From Frigoriglobus tundricola (GTDB taxonomy: Bacteria > Planctomycetota > Planctomycetia > Gemmatales > Gemmataceae): a stretch of 64,000 nucleotides of DNA. The stretch spans positions 2,790,001 to 2,854,000 of the forward strand of contig NZ_CP053452.2 of assembly GCF_013128195.2 (NCBI RefSeq), in the 5' to 3' direction. Shown one piece after another: positions 1 to 11,142 of the stretch (the stretch's first letter is position 1; each line of letters starts with the position of its first letter). The position numbers were made by a program, and so were the translations under genes. The notes under the pieces are model-generated. The model was given only the letters and a program-made list of their open reading frames with translations. It made no database searches and had not been told where the DNA came from.

Positions 1-1
1 C

Positions 2-3673
<3,672 letters not shown>

Positions 3674-3810
3674 AGCCGCAATGACATCGGACAAAATGCG
3701 AACCAGGCCGTTGACGGTCTCCGCGTCGTGGGGTTACCATCACCCCCACCAAACAAGAAAACGGAGGTGCGGACCACCTCTGATCCCACCCAGGGGAAGG
3801 AGACCCAACT

Positions 3811-4539
3811 GTGCTCGTCCTCACGCGCCGTCCGAACGAGAAGATCCGGTTTCCTGCTCTCGACATCACCGTTCACATCCTGCGGTCCAGCAGCCACGCC
3901 ATCCGGGTGGGAATCGAAGCGCCCCCGGAAGTGAAGGTTCTTCGAGAAGAGATCTGCGCGCGGGTGGCGCCTCCGGCGCAGCCGAAAGCGGCGGACCACG
4001 CTCTGGCGAACGCGCTGAGCCGGGTGACCCTTGCGATTCATCTCGCCCAGAAGCAGTGGCAGGTGGGCCGCACAGCGGACGCCGAAGCGACGCTGGAGAA
4101 GGCCCTCCAAACCCTGGCCCAGTTGGACCAGACCCAGCGGCCCGCACCCACTGTGCGCTGCACGGCGCTGATTGTCGAGGACGACGCGAACGAGCGCGAG
4201 TTGCTGGCCGGGCTGCTCGGGATGAACGGGTGCGAGTGCACGACTGCGGCCGACGGGGTGGACGCGCTGGACTACCTGGAAGCCGGCGGCCGGCCGGACG
4301 TCGTACTGGTGGACATGGCGATGCCCCGGTGCGACGGCCCCGAAACGCTCCGCCGGATCCGGGCCGACGAGCGCTTTTCTGGGCTGCCGGTGTTCTCGGT
4401 CAGCAGCACGAACCCGCGGGAGCTGAACGTCCCGGACGGCCCCGGGGGGTTCGACGCGTGGTTCTCCAAGCCGCTCAACCCGAAGTACCTGTGGGACGCG
4501 ATCCAGGCCGCGGTCCGCTCCCCGGCCGCCTCGAACTGA
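3811..4539 (+). CDS. CsrA-like RNA-binding domain fused to a response-regulator receiver domain
   Basis: 242 residues. GTG start chosen because an AAGGAG Shine-Dalgarno lies 6-8 bases upstream and translation begins exactly with the CsrA signature MLVLTRRPNEK. Residues 1-50 match CsrA/RsmA: LTRR at 4-7, the hydrophobic beta strands, and the RNA-contacting VLREEI near residue 45. A ~55-residue helical linker (about 55-110) follows. A receiver domain then runs from about residue 115 to 238: acidic pair in IVEDDANE, phospho-acceptor Asp in VVLVDMAMP, and the switch Lys in FSKPLNP. CsrA normally is a ~60-75 residue homodimer that binds GGA motifs in mRNA leaders, so a phosphorylation-controlled version is a plausible inference. 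It lies 137 bases downstream of the hybrid kinase on the same strand, which suggests a cognate pair. RNA binding and phosphotransfer are inferred, not shown. Confidence 0.88.
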   Translation: MLVLTRRPNEKIRFPALDITVHILRSSSHAIRVGIEAPPEVKVLREEICARVAPPAQPKAADHALANALSRVTLAIHLAQKQWQVGRTADAEATLEKALQTLAQLDQTQRPAPTVRCTALIVEDDANERELLAGLLGMNGCECTTAADGVDALDYLEAGGRPDVVLVDMAMPRCDGPETLRRIRADERFSGLPVFSVSSTNPRELNVPDGPGGFDAWFSKPLNPKYLWDAIQAAVRSPAASN

Positions 4540-4966
4540 CGGTCGGGTTCGGCTCGAGTGAACCACATCGAAGCACGCCCCGGGCCCACGGACGGGTCAG
4601 TAACGGGCGAGCAATCAGCGGGCGGGACCCGGGCCCGGCGCCCCAAGGACGGGGGCCCGCTGTCTACGGTCCAGGCGGCCCCGATCCGATAATCCGTTCA
4701 CGCGAACTGTCGATCCGTGACCGTGCGTGAAGGGCGCCCCCCGAATGGTGAGATCAGCAGACTCGGGAGCGACTTGCTCTGTCGAGGCTGCCCCGGCGAT
4801 CACAGTATGGGGTGATTTTGCGCGGGTCAGCTCGATCGGGGTCGGTGGTCTACGGTCGATCACACCCGTAAGGAAAGGCTTCGCGGCGGAGCGCCAGATC
4901 GGTTATCGTGTTGCGAGAATGACGACTGTAGCGCGTGGCTACAGTACGTGCACCTCGGAGGCCCCC
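4540..4966. other. Intergenic region, no gene recognised
   Basis: 427 bases between the CsrA-receiver gene and the secreted DUF1349-like gene. A GC-rich stretch near 4620-4660 could fold, but it has no T tract. The frame open upstream of 4967 has no credible start or family match and is treated as non-coding. Confidence 0.5.
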
Positions 4967-5677
4967 ATGCGCACTGCCGTCGTCGTGCTGTTCGTCCCTC
5001 TTGTCGGCCTGGCCGCCCCGGTCCCGAAGGAGACGGCCGGGCAGAAACTCGCCAAGGTGTTCGGCACGCCGGTCGATCCGAATAAGGACTGCAAGTTCGC
5101 CTTCGACGGCAAGAAGTTGACGGTCGACGTGGGCAAAGGCGACCACGGGATGCACGTCGCCGGTAACCGCACCGGGGCGCCCCGCACGCTGCGCGCGGTC
5201 GAAGGGGACTTCGCCGTCGAGGTCACCGCGACCCCCGGTGACCGCCCGCCCGGGGCGAAACCCGCGGTCCCGGGCCACGGGTTCACGTTCCACAGCCAGG
5301 GCCTGCTCTTCTGGGTCGATGACAGGACCTATATCCGGCTCGAACACGCACGGCGCGACCCGCCCAACGGCGCGGTCGTCACTTACGTGAATTGGGAGCT
5401 GTTCAAGGACGGCCAGTGGCTCCGGGCCGGTGGGACGGCCGACGGGCTGCTCGACGATACCAAACCGACGCGGTTCCGGCTGACCCGCAAAGGCAACGAG
5501 GTCCGAGGCGCGTGGAGCCAGGACGGCCGCAAGACGTGGAACGAACTGGCGGCGATCACCCTCGACCTGAAAGCGAAGGCGCAGGTGGGCGTGATTGCCG
5601 CGCACAACACCGACGCGCCGTTCGCGGCCACGTTCGAGGGGTTCGCGCTCACCCCGGCGACCGACGCCAAGAAGTGA
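4967..5677 (+). CDS. Secreted DUF1349-like (concanavalin-fold) protein
   Basis: 236 residues. ATG at 4967 chosen over an in-frame upstream start because CTCGGAGG precedes it by 7 bases and translation then opens with a signal peptide (MRTAVVVLFVPLVGLAAP). The body has the features of DUF1349/regulator-of-enolase-like beta-jelly-roll proteins: an early FDGKKLTVDV, VEVTATPGDRP, FHSQGLLFWVDDRTYIRLE in the middle, and a C-terminal KAQVGVIAAHNTDAPFAATF strand before FEGFAL. Such domains in planctomycetes are exported and presumed to bind glycans. Function is not known and no catalytic residues are recognised. It stands alone, with no operon partner. Confidence 0.75.
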   Translation: MRTAVVVLFVPLVGLAAPVPKETAGQKLAKVFGTPVDPNKDCKFAFDGKKLTVDVGKGDHGMHVAGNRTGAPRTLRAVEGDFAVEVTATPGDRPPGAKPAVPGHGFTFHSQGLLFWVDDRTYIRLEHARRDPPNGAVVTYVNWELFKDGQWLRAGGTADGLLDDTKPTRFRLTRKGNEVRGAWSQDGRKTWNELAAITLDLKAKAQVGVIAAHNTDAPFAATFEGFALTPATDAKK

Positions 5678-5784
5678 CCCCGGCGCCCGAACGCGGCATC
5701 GTCCGGTGAGACCCGATGCCCTTGAGTTAAGCCGACAATCGAACTCGGACGAACGCCCGTCGTTATTTGGGGCTACGATCAGGT

Positions 5785-5971
5785 AGGCAAAGTCGTCTGT
5801 CGACTGGAAATCAGCGGGGCGGGAGTGGCAGTGTACGCTGGTGCGAAGGGCGGGAAGCACGCCGCGTAATTTGGATTGGGAAAGCCTCGTGAAGAAACTC
5901 AGCAAGTGAATTCCGGCGACCGTGCCCGAACTGTGCCGACCCGTGCGGGGTGAAAGCCGCACGGTTTTTTT
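5785..5971 (+). ncRNA. Possible orphan small RNA between a promoter-like motif and an intrinsic terminator
   Basis: A promoter-like -10 (TACGAT, 5773-5778) with an AT-rich stretch about 20 bases upstream lies ~190 bases before a strong intrinsic terminator. No credible protein is encoded between them; only a five-codon mini-ORF near 5889-5909 (MKKLS) is seen. The segment contains a small AGTCG/CGACT hairpin near the start. The length would suit a regulatory RNA such as 6S, but I do not recognise a family. The alternative is that the terminator serves the gene ending at 5677, 260 bases upstream. Confidence 0.3.
5941..5971 (+). terminator. Intrinsic terminator
   Basis: Perfect 8-bp stem CCGTGCGG/CCGCACGG with an 8-base loop, immediately followed by seven T residues on the + strand. 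It is the best textbook terminator in the window. Confidence 0.8.
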
Positions 5972-6065
5972 CGTCGGCTGCGCTCCTCGCTAACAAGGAG
6001 CCGGTGCCGGATGAGGAACCCGAAGCGCCCGCCGAAGTTCGATGGCCGTGACCGGTATTTCCTTT

Positions 6066-6863
6066 TCAGGGGAGACGCACCACCATTTCAATCTCGACCA
6101 GAATGTCCGGCGAATACAGTGCCTGGACGCCGATCGTCGTGATGCTGGGCATCCCGTCTCCCTTAAGTTCATCCAGCGCGACTTGGGCCTGCTGGAACTT
6201 TTCCGTGGTCGCATCGACGACGTAGAGGCGCAGCATCACGATGTCCTTGCCCGACGCCCCAAGTTCCTTGAGAGCGGAAGCGAGGTTGACAGCCGCAACC
6301 TTGGCCTGGCCAGCGACGTCTTTGGGCGCCTCCTCACCGCTCGGCAGCCAGGCAACCTGGCCAGACAGGAAGGCGAGGCGGCCCGGTTCCGCGACGCTGA
6401 TCTGCGAGTATCCGGCCGAAGCCATATCCCAAATTGTCGGGGGGTTGTGGCGGCTCACCGACGCTGACGCACCAGACGGAATGCGCGCGACGACCTTGAT
6501 CTCGAAGTCGAAGCCCGCAAGCCAGTTGACCCCGACCGCCGTCCAGCTCGGGTAAGGAGCGCTTTTGAAGACCTCGCCCTTCACGGCCATGACCGTGCCG
6601 AGCTGCTTCTCGGGGGCGGTATGAAACGTCGTGACATCGACGATGTCATCGAACCCGCACCCTCCGGCGAGCAGCGTGGCTTCGAGATTGGCGAAGGCTC
6701 GGCGAACCTGAGCTTCGAAATCGGGTTCGGGCGAACCATCGGGGCGGGCGCCGACCTGACCCGACACGAACAGAAGATTGTCCGACCGCACCGCGGCGGA
6801 ATAGCCGTGGGCCTCGTAGAGAGCGTGCCGGTTGGCGGGAAACACTGCTTCGCGCGGGGCCAT
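6066..6863 (-). CDS. Tandem (two-domain) RidA/YjgF family protein
   Basis: 265 residues made of two RidA folds in one chain. The N-terminal unit is about 5-132 (LLFVSGQVGARPDG, DIVDVTTFHTAP, FEIKVVARIP). The C-terminal unit is about 145-265 (LAFLSGQVAWLPSG, DIVMLRLYVVDA, VEIEMVVRLP). Typical RidA proteins are ~130 residues and trimerise through one domain per chain. The arginine that RidA uses to deaminate 2-aminoacrylate is expected just before the xxVGVxxL strand. It is absent in both halves (PYPSWTAVGV and GMPSITTIGV), so this looks like a non-archetypal Rid rather than a RidA deaminase. It lies in the island of SDR and cupin genes on the same strand. Substrate unknown. Confidence 0.85.
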   Translation of the reverse strand: MAPREAVFPANRHALYEAHGYSAAVRSDNLLFVSGQVGARPDGSPEPDFEAQVRRAFANLEATLLAGGCGFDDIVDVTTFHTAPEKQLGTVMAVKGEVFKSAPYPSWTAVGVNWLAGFDFEIKVVARIPSGASASVSRHNPPTIWDMASAGYSQISVAEPGRLAFLSGQVAWLPSGEEAPKDVAGQAKVAAVNLASALKELGASGKDIVMLRLYVVDATTEKFQQAQVALDELKGDGMPSITTIGVQALYSPDILVEIEMVVRLP

Positions 6864-7017
6864 ATCATCGTCCGTTTCTTGTTGGGGCGATCCCGGGTGC
6901 CGCCTCAGCCCACTGAGGAACGATCTTTCAAGTAACTCGCGTCGTGTCAGGGATCAAACCGACTCCAGCGGCGCGAGACGGGGAAGATCAAAAAAACACG
7001 ACAATCTCACGAATCGG

Positions 7018-7764
7018 CTAGACAGCCGTCAGGCCGCCGTCGACCAGCAGGTCGATACCGGCGACGTAGCTGCTTTGGTCCGAGGCGAGGAACAAAGCTG
7101 CGGAAGCGATCTCCTCTGGGCGCCCCAAACGGGCCAGAGGTACCATCGCAGTGATCTGCTTTCTGGCTTCGGCAGCGCCCTCTTCGGACGGGAACTGCCC
7201 GTCGAACATCGGCGTGTCGACCGGACCCGGGCTCAGCACGTTGGTCCTGATCTTCCGATCCTTGAATTCGCTGGTCCAGGCGCGGGCTAATGACCTCAGC
7301 GCCGCCTTGGTGGCGCTGTAGGTGCTTCGGCCCGGAAAGCCTCTGTTCTTCCCGGCGGACGCCACGAGGATGATGGAAGCCCCATCATTCAAGTAAGGCA
7401 GAGCCTTTTGAACCGTGAAATAAGTACCGCGGGCGTTGGTGTTGAAGGTCTTGTCGAAATGCTCGGGCGTCGCTGCGGCGGTCATCGTCTTTTCGACGAA
7501 GGCCGCGCACGCAAAAATCACATCGATCTTGCCCTTCTTCGCAACGGTCTCGTAGAGACGGTCGAGGTCATCGGGCTTTGCGATGTCGGTCTTCACGCCG
7601 GTGACGTTCTTGCCGATCTCCGCGACGGCCTTGTCGAGCTCGGCCCGGCGGCGACCGGCGATGAACACGTGGGCGCCCTCTTCAACGAACCGCTCGGCGG
7701 TCGCGAGGCCGATGCCGCTGCCGCCCCCCGTGACGACGGCGATCTTGTTTTTCAATAACGACAT
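7018..7764 (-). CDS. Short-chain dehydrogenase/reductase (SDR), copy 1
   Basis: 248 residues. Start MSLLKNKIAVV chosen because AAGGA lies just upstream of 7764; an upstream in-frame start adds eight residues with no ribosome site. Classical SDR features: cofactor motif TGGGSGIG at about 11-18, an Arg pair after beta-2 (GRRRAEL) that favours NADP(H), catalytic Ser in LVASAG, YSATK active site (Tyr-x3-Lys), and a C-terminal GIDLLVDGGL. The NNAG motif is replaced by FACAA. Its upstream region and first dozen codons are duplicated 0.9 kb away (see the direct repeat). Substrate unknown. Confidence 0.85.
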   Translation of the reverse strand: MSLLKNKIAVVTGGGSGIGLATAERFVEEGAHVFIAGRRRAELDKAVAEIGKNVTGVKTDIAKPDDLDRLYETVAKKGKIDVIFACAAFVEKTMTAAATPEHFDKTFNTNARGTYFTVQKALPYLNDGASIILVASAGKNRGFPGRSTYSATKAALRSLARAWTSEFKDRKIRTNVLSPGPVDTPMFDGQFPSEEGAAEARKQITAMVPLARLGRPEEIASAALFLASDQSSYVAGIDLLVDGGLTAV

Positions 7765-7825
7765 TTTTTTTCCTTGTTCGCTCGGCACCGGGCCAGGGGT
7801 TATTTGATGGTTCCTTGTTACTCAG
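7712..7825. repeat. Direct repeat, copy A (5' end and leader of the SDR gene)
   Basis: About 110 bases covering the first ~18 codons of the SDR gene (minus strand), its ribosome site and its leader. It aligns with 8601-8707 at roughly 75-80% by eye, with shared blocks such as ATCTTGTTTTTCAATAA and GTTCGnTCGGCnCCGGGnC. The two copies bracket the broken gene at 7818-8602. Confidence 0.75.
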
Positions 7826-8602
7826 ATCTCTCCGCCACGGCGCGCGCCACTTCGAGGGCCGTCGCCCCGACCCTGGCACCGAGTCGGTATGCCGTTTCAT
7901 TCACCGCCGAGATGATGCCCTGTGTCAGCGTTGACCCGCCATCACCGATGCACGCCGAATCCGCGGCGACCGTGGCGGCGGCAATACCATCAGAATCGAG
8001 AAGAGGAAGGGCGGCAGCACCCGCGCGATCCGCGCCGAAGCCGGCATCGTTGAAGAACACAAGGCGTGGCTTGAAGGAACGCGTAAACGGAGCAGCGCTG
8101 CTGCCGCCATGACTACCACTTGCCACGACCAAGCCCGCATCTTCTGGAGTAGCAAATGAGATGGAGCCTATGCAGAGCACGCCGTCAACAAAGGCGCGTT
8201 CCTCTACCGGTGCCTCCACGTCTGCGTGGGGCCAGGGGGCGGACTTCAATAGCTCCACTGCTCGTGCGACGGTTTGACCGGTCTCTACGCCACACGTGGC
8301 CGCAAGTTTGTTGACGCGACTGATGGTCCCGCGGTGGAGCATGTCTGCGGCGTCGCCGGCCCGGGCGCTGTCCGTTGCTACGGCAGCCATGCCATGCCAT
8401 GCCGGTCCGCCCAGGGCAGACCTCTGACCCCCGCCTCATCTCGACCGATGCCGCAGTCATGATGTATGGCAGCGCGAACGCCAGCTCTGGCCGAGAAATA
8501 CGCCGCGTAAGCCGTGGCATTCGAACCGCCAACAACGACGGCACCGTTGGCTTCTGGAGGGAGCTTTACGACGCCATCAACCACCATCACAGGAACGTTC
8601 AT
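7818..8602 (-). pseudogene. Two-domain protein of unknown family, split by a 5-bp repeat expansion
   Basis: Two reading frames join into one protein of ~259 residues if one GGCAT unit is removed. Frame 1 starts at 8602 (MNVPVMVVDGVVKLPP) and stops right after a (GGCAT)3 tract at 8386-8400. Frame 2 runs from there to 7818. Once joined, the two halves are homologous. GGSNATAYAAYFSARAGVR / HDCGIGRDEAG / GMAAVATDSARAGDAAD / GTISRVNKLAATCGVETGQ aligns with SGSHGGSSAAPFTRSFKPR / NDAGFGADRAG / GIAAATVAADSACIGDGG / GIISAVNETAYRLGARVGA. The domain is therefore an internal duplication and the frameshift lies inside the first unit. The GxHGG...NDAGxGxDxAG pattern is distinctive, but I cannot name the family or reaction. 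The start overlaps (ATGA) the stop of a 15-codon SDR remnant. It may be inactive or phase-variable. Confidence 0.75.
8386..8403. repeat. (GCCAT)n pentanucleotide tract at the frameshift
   Basis: Three full GCCAT units plus GCC (GGCAT on the coding strand), inside the gene at 7818-8602. Two units would keep one continuous frame; three put it out of frame. Confidence 0.85.
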
Positions 8603-8707
8603 GCCGCTGCTGCCCCCGTGACGATCTTGTTTTTCAATAAAGACATTCTGGCTTCCTTTTTCGTTCGGCGCCGGGTCGGGGGCTGTTGAATGGTCCTTTG
8701 TGACTCA
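8601..8707. repeat. Direct repeat, copy B (SDR leader plus truncated SDR start)
   Basis: Partner of 7712-7825. On the minus strand it contains a ribosome site, an ATG at 8655 and the codons MSLLKNKIVTG, identical over the first seven residues to the SDR at 7018-7764. A stop follows within 15 codons, overlapping the next ATG. It reads as the 5' stub of a second SDR copy lying directly after the cupin gene. Confidence 0.7.
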
Positions 8708-9238
8708 GGTCGCTTTGCGTTCGGCCCCGAGCGTGACGATTAAAACCACGAAGGGTGCGCCGGAGCGGTTACGCCACTCGTGAAAGTTGCCGTTCTGCAC
8801 GACGAAATCGCCAACCTTGAGGTGGATTTCCTTCAACTCGCCGTCTTCGTCGGGGTAAGCCATCTCCCCTTCGCCGCTAATCACGACCACGAGGTCGATG
8901 CTGTCGGTGCGGTGCATTCCCCCGCCCGATTTTCCGGGCGTCATATTGTGACCCGTCCCGAAGTCGAGCTTGGCCATAAGGGCTCCAAGATCCGGCGCCG
9001 GGTTGCTCGTCTCCGGGGGAAATGACATGACGTCGACTCGGAGGGCACCTTTCGGACCGAAGAGGCCCTTTTGCTGGTACTCGCCGAGCACCTGCTCGGC
9101 TGCGAGGGGCAGGGCCGGAAGCTGGTCGAACCCCCAAATATTAGTGGGGAGACCGGCCGCGGCCGTTTCAGGCAAATCACTCGCCTGCACGACGACGCCC
9201 GACTTGCTTTCGGCGGTCACAATTCTTCGCATCTTCAT
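8705..9238 (-). CDS. Cupin-domain protein
   Basis: 177 residues, start preceded by AAAGGGGA. The C-terminal ~100 residues form a single cupin barrel. Motif 1 is around GGGMHRTDSIDLVVVISGEG, where the first metal His follows GGGM. Motif 2 is around VGDFVVQNGNFHEWRNRSG, with a His before EWRN. The N-terminal ~75 residues resemble the extended lead of cupins that accompany small-molecule redox genes. Metal binding is inferred from the two His and the Glu/Asp. It is first in a leftward series (cupin, broken two-domain gene, SDR, RidA) that may once have been one operon. Enzymatic or sensory role unknown. Confidence 0.78.
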   Translation of the reverse strand: MKMRRIVTAESKSGVVVQASDLPETAAAGLPTNIWGFDQLPALPLAAEQVLGEYQQKGLFGPKGALRVDVMSFPPETSNPAPDLGALMAKLDFGTGHNMTPGKSGGGMHRTDSIDLVVVISGEGEMAYPDEDGELKEIHLKVGDFVVQNGNFHEWRNRSGAPFVVLIVTLGAERKAT

Positions 9239-9460
9239 CTCGCCGTCCCCTTTGAAAGTTAAGCACCGACACGACGTTTGCTCAGGTGGCGAATCGAGGC
9301 ACCCCCGACTGCACGAGATTGGTCGGCGTCCGGCGGCCTCGGAGGGTTTGGTGGCGAAGTCAGCGTCAAGAATGCAAAGCTACTTGATTGGGAACCCGCC
9401 GCCACACTACCAGGAAGATGATGGTTCAATGGATGTGGCAGATTGGCGGCCGACCTCAAA

Positions 9461-9501
9461 CGAATGCGTACGTTCGCCGCGACCACGAACGCACGCATTC
9501 G
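9461..9501 (-). terminator. Candidate hairpin terminator for the gene at 9530-9943
   Basis: Arms of 16 bases (9461-9476 and 9486-9501) pair with one mismatch around a 9-base loop, ~30 bases past the stop codon at 9530 on the minus strand. There is no T tract. Confidence 0.4.
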
Positions 9502-9529
9502 CCGGGAAAGAGGCCCGAGGTCGATCACG

Positions 9530-9943
9530 TCACTCCTTGACTCTCGTCCAGGTCGCCTCAACCTGCGTCTGCTTGTCCTTCATCTTGAAGCTCGTGTCGC
9601 TGATCTCACGAATGGCGAGTTCTTTCGTCTTGGGGCTGCCCTCAGGTGGGTTCTTGGGCGTCAGCACGACACGGTTTTCAGTCACCGTCCACGTACCAGC
9701 TTCGTCGATCGGGATCTCCTTGTCCCCCATCTTGAGCTTCCCCTTCACGGTGTAGGTGCCGTCCGCGACGAATGCGGATTCCACCTTGCCTGTGACCTTG
9801 GGCGTGTTGACCTCGCTGACCCACTTTCCCGGAAGCAGCTTGCTGATCTCGGCCTCACTGGGGTTCTTCTCCTGCCCGAAGGCGTGTGAGGCCCCGGACA
9901 GTACCACGGTGCTCACCAGCGCCAACGTGAGGAAACGGTTCAT
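9530..9943 (-). CDS. Small secreted lipocalin-like protein, Gemmata paralogue type
   Basis: 137 residues. ATG at 9943 chosen because AAGGAGG lies 7 bases upstream and a signal peptide follows (MNRFLTLALVSTVVLSGASHAFGQ); an earlier in-frame start adds 11 residues before it. After cleavage comes KLLPGKWVSEV, then a run of short beta strands (TYTVKGKLKMGDKEI, GTWTVTENRVVLT, SFKMKDKQTQVEATW). This resembles the ~130-residue planctomycete paralogous family with an LLxGKW opening (TIGR03066-like, by recognition only). Function unknown; likely periplasmic. It interrupts the run of SDR genes and looks native to the host. Confidence 0.7.
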   Translation of the reverse strand: MNRFLTLALVSTVVLSGASHAFGQEKNPSEAEISKLLPGKWVSEVNTPKVTGKVESAFVADGTYTVKGKLKMGDKEIPIDEAGTWTVTENRVVLTPKNPPEGSPKTKELAIREISDTSFKMKDKQTQVEATWTRVKE

Positions 9944-10051
9944 CGAAAGGTCCTCCTTGAACGGGATGAAAAACACTCATGGGCGAACCAAGCCCGCCTG
10001 CTGAAAACCCGTTACCACTTCAGCAAGACCGGCCCCTGCGGGGGGATTTCT

Positions 10052-10067
10052 GAACCGAACAGTTCGA
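10052..10067 (-). promoter_or_regulatory. Operator-like inverted repeat O1
   Basis: Minus-strand GAACTGTTCGGTTCA, the same core as the site in front of the intact tetR gene at 12417. Half-sites AACTG/CGGTT flank a TT centre. Confidence 0.5.
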
Positions 10068-10105
10068 ATATTAAGCAGTCGAAATCCGCACGTCAAGAGG
10101 ATATC

Positions 10106-10120
10106 GAACCGTTTGGTATA
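10106..10120 (+). promoter_or_regulatory. Operator-like inverted repeat O2
   Basis: GAACCGTTTGGTATA, a weaker match to the AACyG-TT-yrGTT pattern shared by the other sites in the island. Confidence 0.4.
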
Positions 10121-10294
10121 AAAACCAACCCTACCGTGCAAAATGTCGAAAAATCCACGGAGATCACGCAGTGGGAGCCTGAGCGGTTGCGCCACTCGTA
10201 AACGGCCCGTGAGCGGCAATGGAACAGAAAAGCGGCGTAAGCATTGTTACGCCGGAACCTCTATCTTGGTGAAGCGTGTGGAGCGCGCTGTATT

Positions 10295-11041
10295 TCAGAG
10301 TTGCGACCAACCGCCATCGACCGGCAATTCGGCGCCGGTCGTGAAGGTCGCGTCGAACGCAAGGAAGAGGACGGCCTTGGCGATCTCCTCCGACATTCCC
10401 CAGCGCTTCATCGGAACCATGCCGGTCATCTTCTCCCTGACCTGGGCGGCTTCGTCTTTACCGGTAAACACTTTGCCGAGGATCGGCGTGTCGATGGGAC
10501 CGGGCGTCACCGCGTTAACGCGAATTTCGCGAGGGAGCAACTCGGCGGCGAGCGTCCGGGCGAAGGATCGCAGCGCAGCTTTGGCGGCCCCATATGCGGC
10601 CTGGCCGGCCATCCCCTTGACGTTGGCGATCGAAGTCGTGAAGACGACAGAGCCGCCCCGGTTTATCAGCGGCGCGAGCTTCTGCACCGCGAAAAGCGGT
10701 CCCTTGGCGTTCAAGTTGAACATCTCGTCGTAGACGGCCTCGGTCATGCTCTCGAGCGGCGCCCGGATGCTGAACCCGGCGTTGACGAAGAGCAGGTCGA
10801 GGGTGTCGAACTCGGCCTTCACCCGAGAGGCGAGTGCGTCGAGGTCCGTCAACGACCGCGCGTCGCTCGAAACCACGAGGGCGTCACTCCCCAGCTCCTT
10901 CTGCGCCGATTCTAGACCGGCTTGCGAGCGACCCGTCACCAGGACGCGCGCGCCCCCACCGAGGAGCATCTTAGCCGTGGCGAGCCCCATGCCGCTGGTG
11001 CCGCCGATGATCACCACTTTTTTGCCTTGGTAACGTTCCAT
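10295..11041 (-). CDS. Short-chain dehydrogenase/reductase (SDR), copy 2
   Basis: 248 residues, ATG preceded by GAGGAGAA. Classical SDR: GGTSGMG cofactor loop at about 14-20, TGRSQ after beta-2 (NADP-type), NAG in LLFVNAGF, Ser in VVFTTSIANV, catalytic YGAAK, PGPIDTP after the active site, and C-terminal GAELPVDGGW. It is only moderately like the SDR at 7018. It is divergent from a tetR 5' fragment at 11143-11190, with an operator-like site 43 bases upstream, so it probably was or is under TetR control. Substrate unknown. Confidence 0.87.
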   Translation of the reverse strand: MERYQGKKVVIIGGTSGMGLATAKMLLGGGARVLVTGRSQAGLESAQKELGSDALVVSSDARSLTDLDALASRVKAEFDTLDLLFVNAGFSIRAPLESMTEAVYDEMFNLNAKGPLFAVQKLAPLINRGGSVVFTTSIANVKGMAGQAAYGAAKAALRSFARTLAAELLPREIRVNAVTPGPIDTPILGKVFTGKDEAAQVREKMTGMVPMKRWGMSEEIAKAVLFLAFDATFTTGAELPVDGGWSQL

Positions 11042-11083
11042 GTGAATTCTCCTCGCGAGGTTCGGGGGTGCTTTGCTAATTTA

Positions 11084-11098
11084 GAACCGTTTTGTACG
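11084..11098. promoter_or_regulatory. Operator-like site O3 upstream of SDR copy 2
   Basis: GAACCGTTTTGTACG, flanked by AATTTA on the left and ATAATTA on the right, as at the other sites. It lies 59 bases before the TTTCAAAA of the tetR fragment at 11143, the same spacing (56-59) as at O4 and O5. Confidence 0.5.
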
Positions 11099-11142
11099 AT
11101 AATTAAACGCGAATGCTGCGGTCTAGGTTTTTGAGCTCGTTA

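Larger units (their letters stand above)
9944..10294. other. Intergenic region with two operator-like motifs
   Basis: 351 bases between the small secreted gene and the SDR end at 10295. It holds operator-like sites at 10052-10067 and 10106-10120. An ATG at 10143 (CAAAATG context, reading MSKNPRRSRSGS) weakly resembles the start of the TetR gene at 12470 and may be a further degraded tetR 5' end. Confidence 0.4.

Noticed and set aside
4727..4966. Extending the DUF1349-like gene to an upstream GTG
   Set aside because: It would bury the signal peptide 80 residues inside the protein, and the ribosome site fits the ATG at 4967.
5785..5971. Reading the orphan unit as tmRNA, SRP RNA or RNase P RNA
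   Set aside because: The conserved cores of these RNAs (tRNA-like ends, GGAAGCAGCC loop, P4 helix) are not present.
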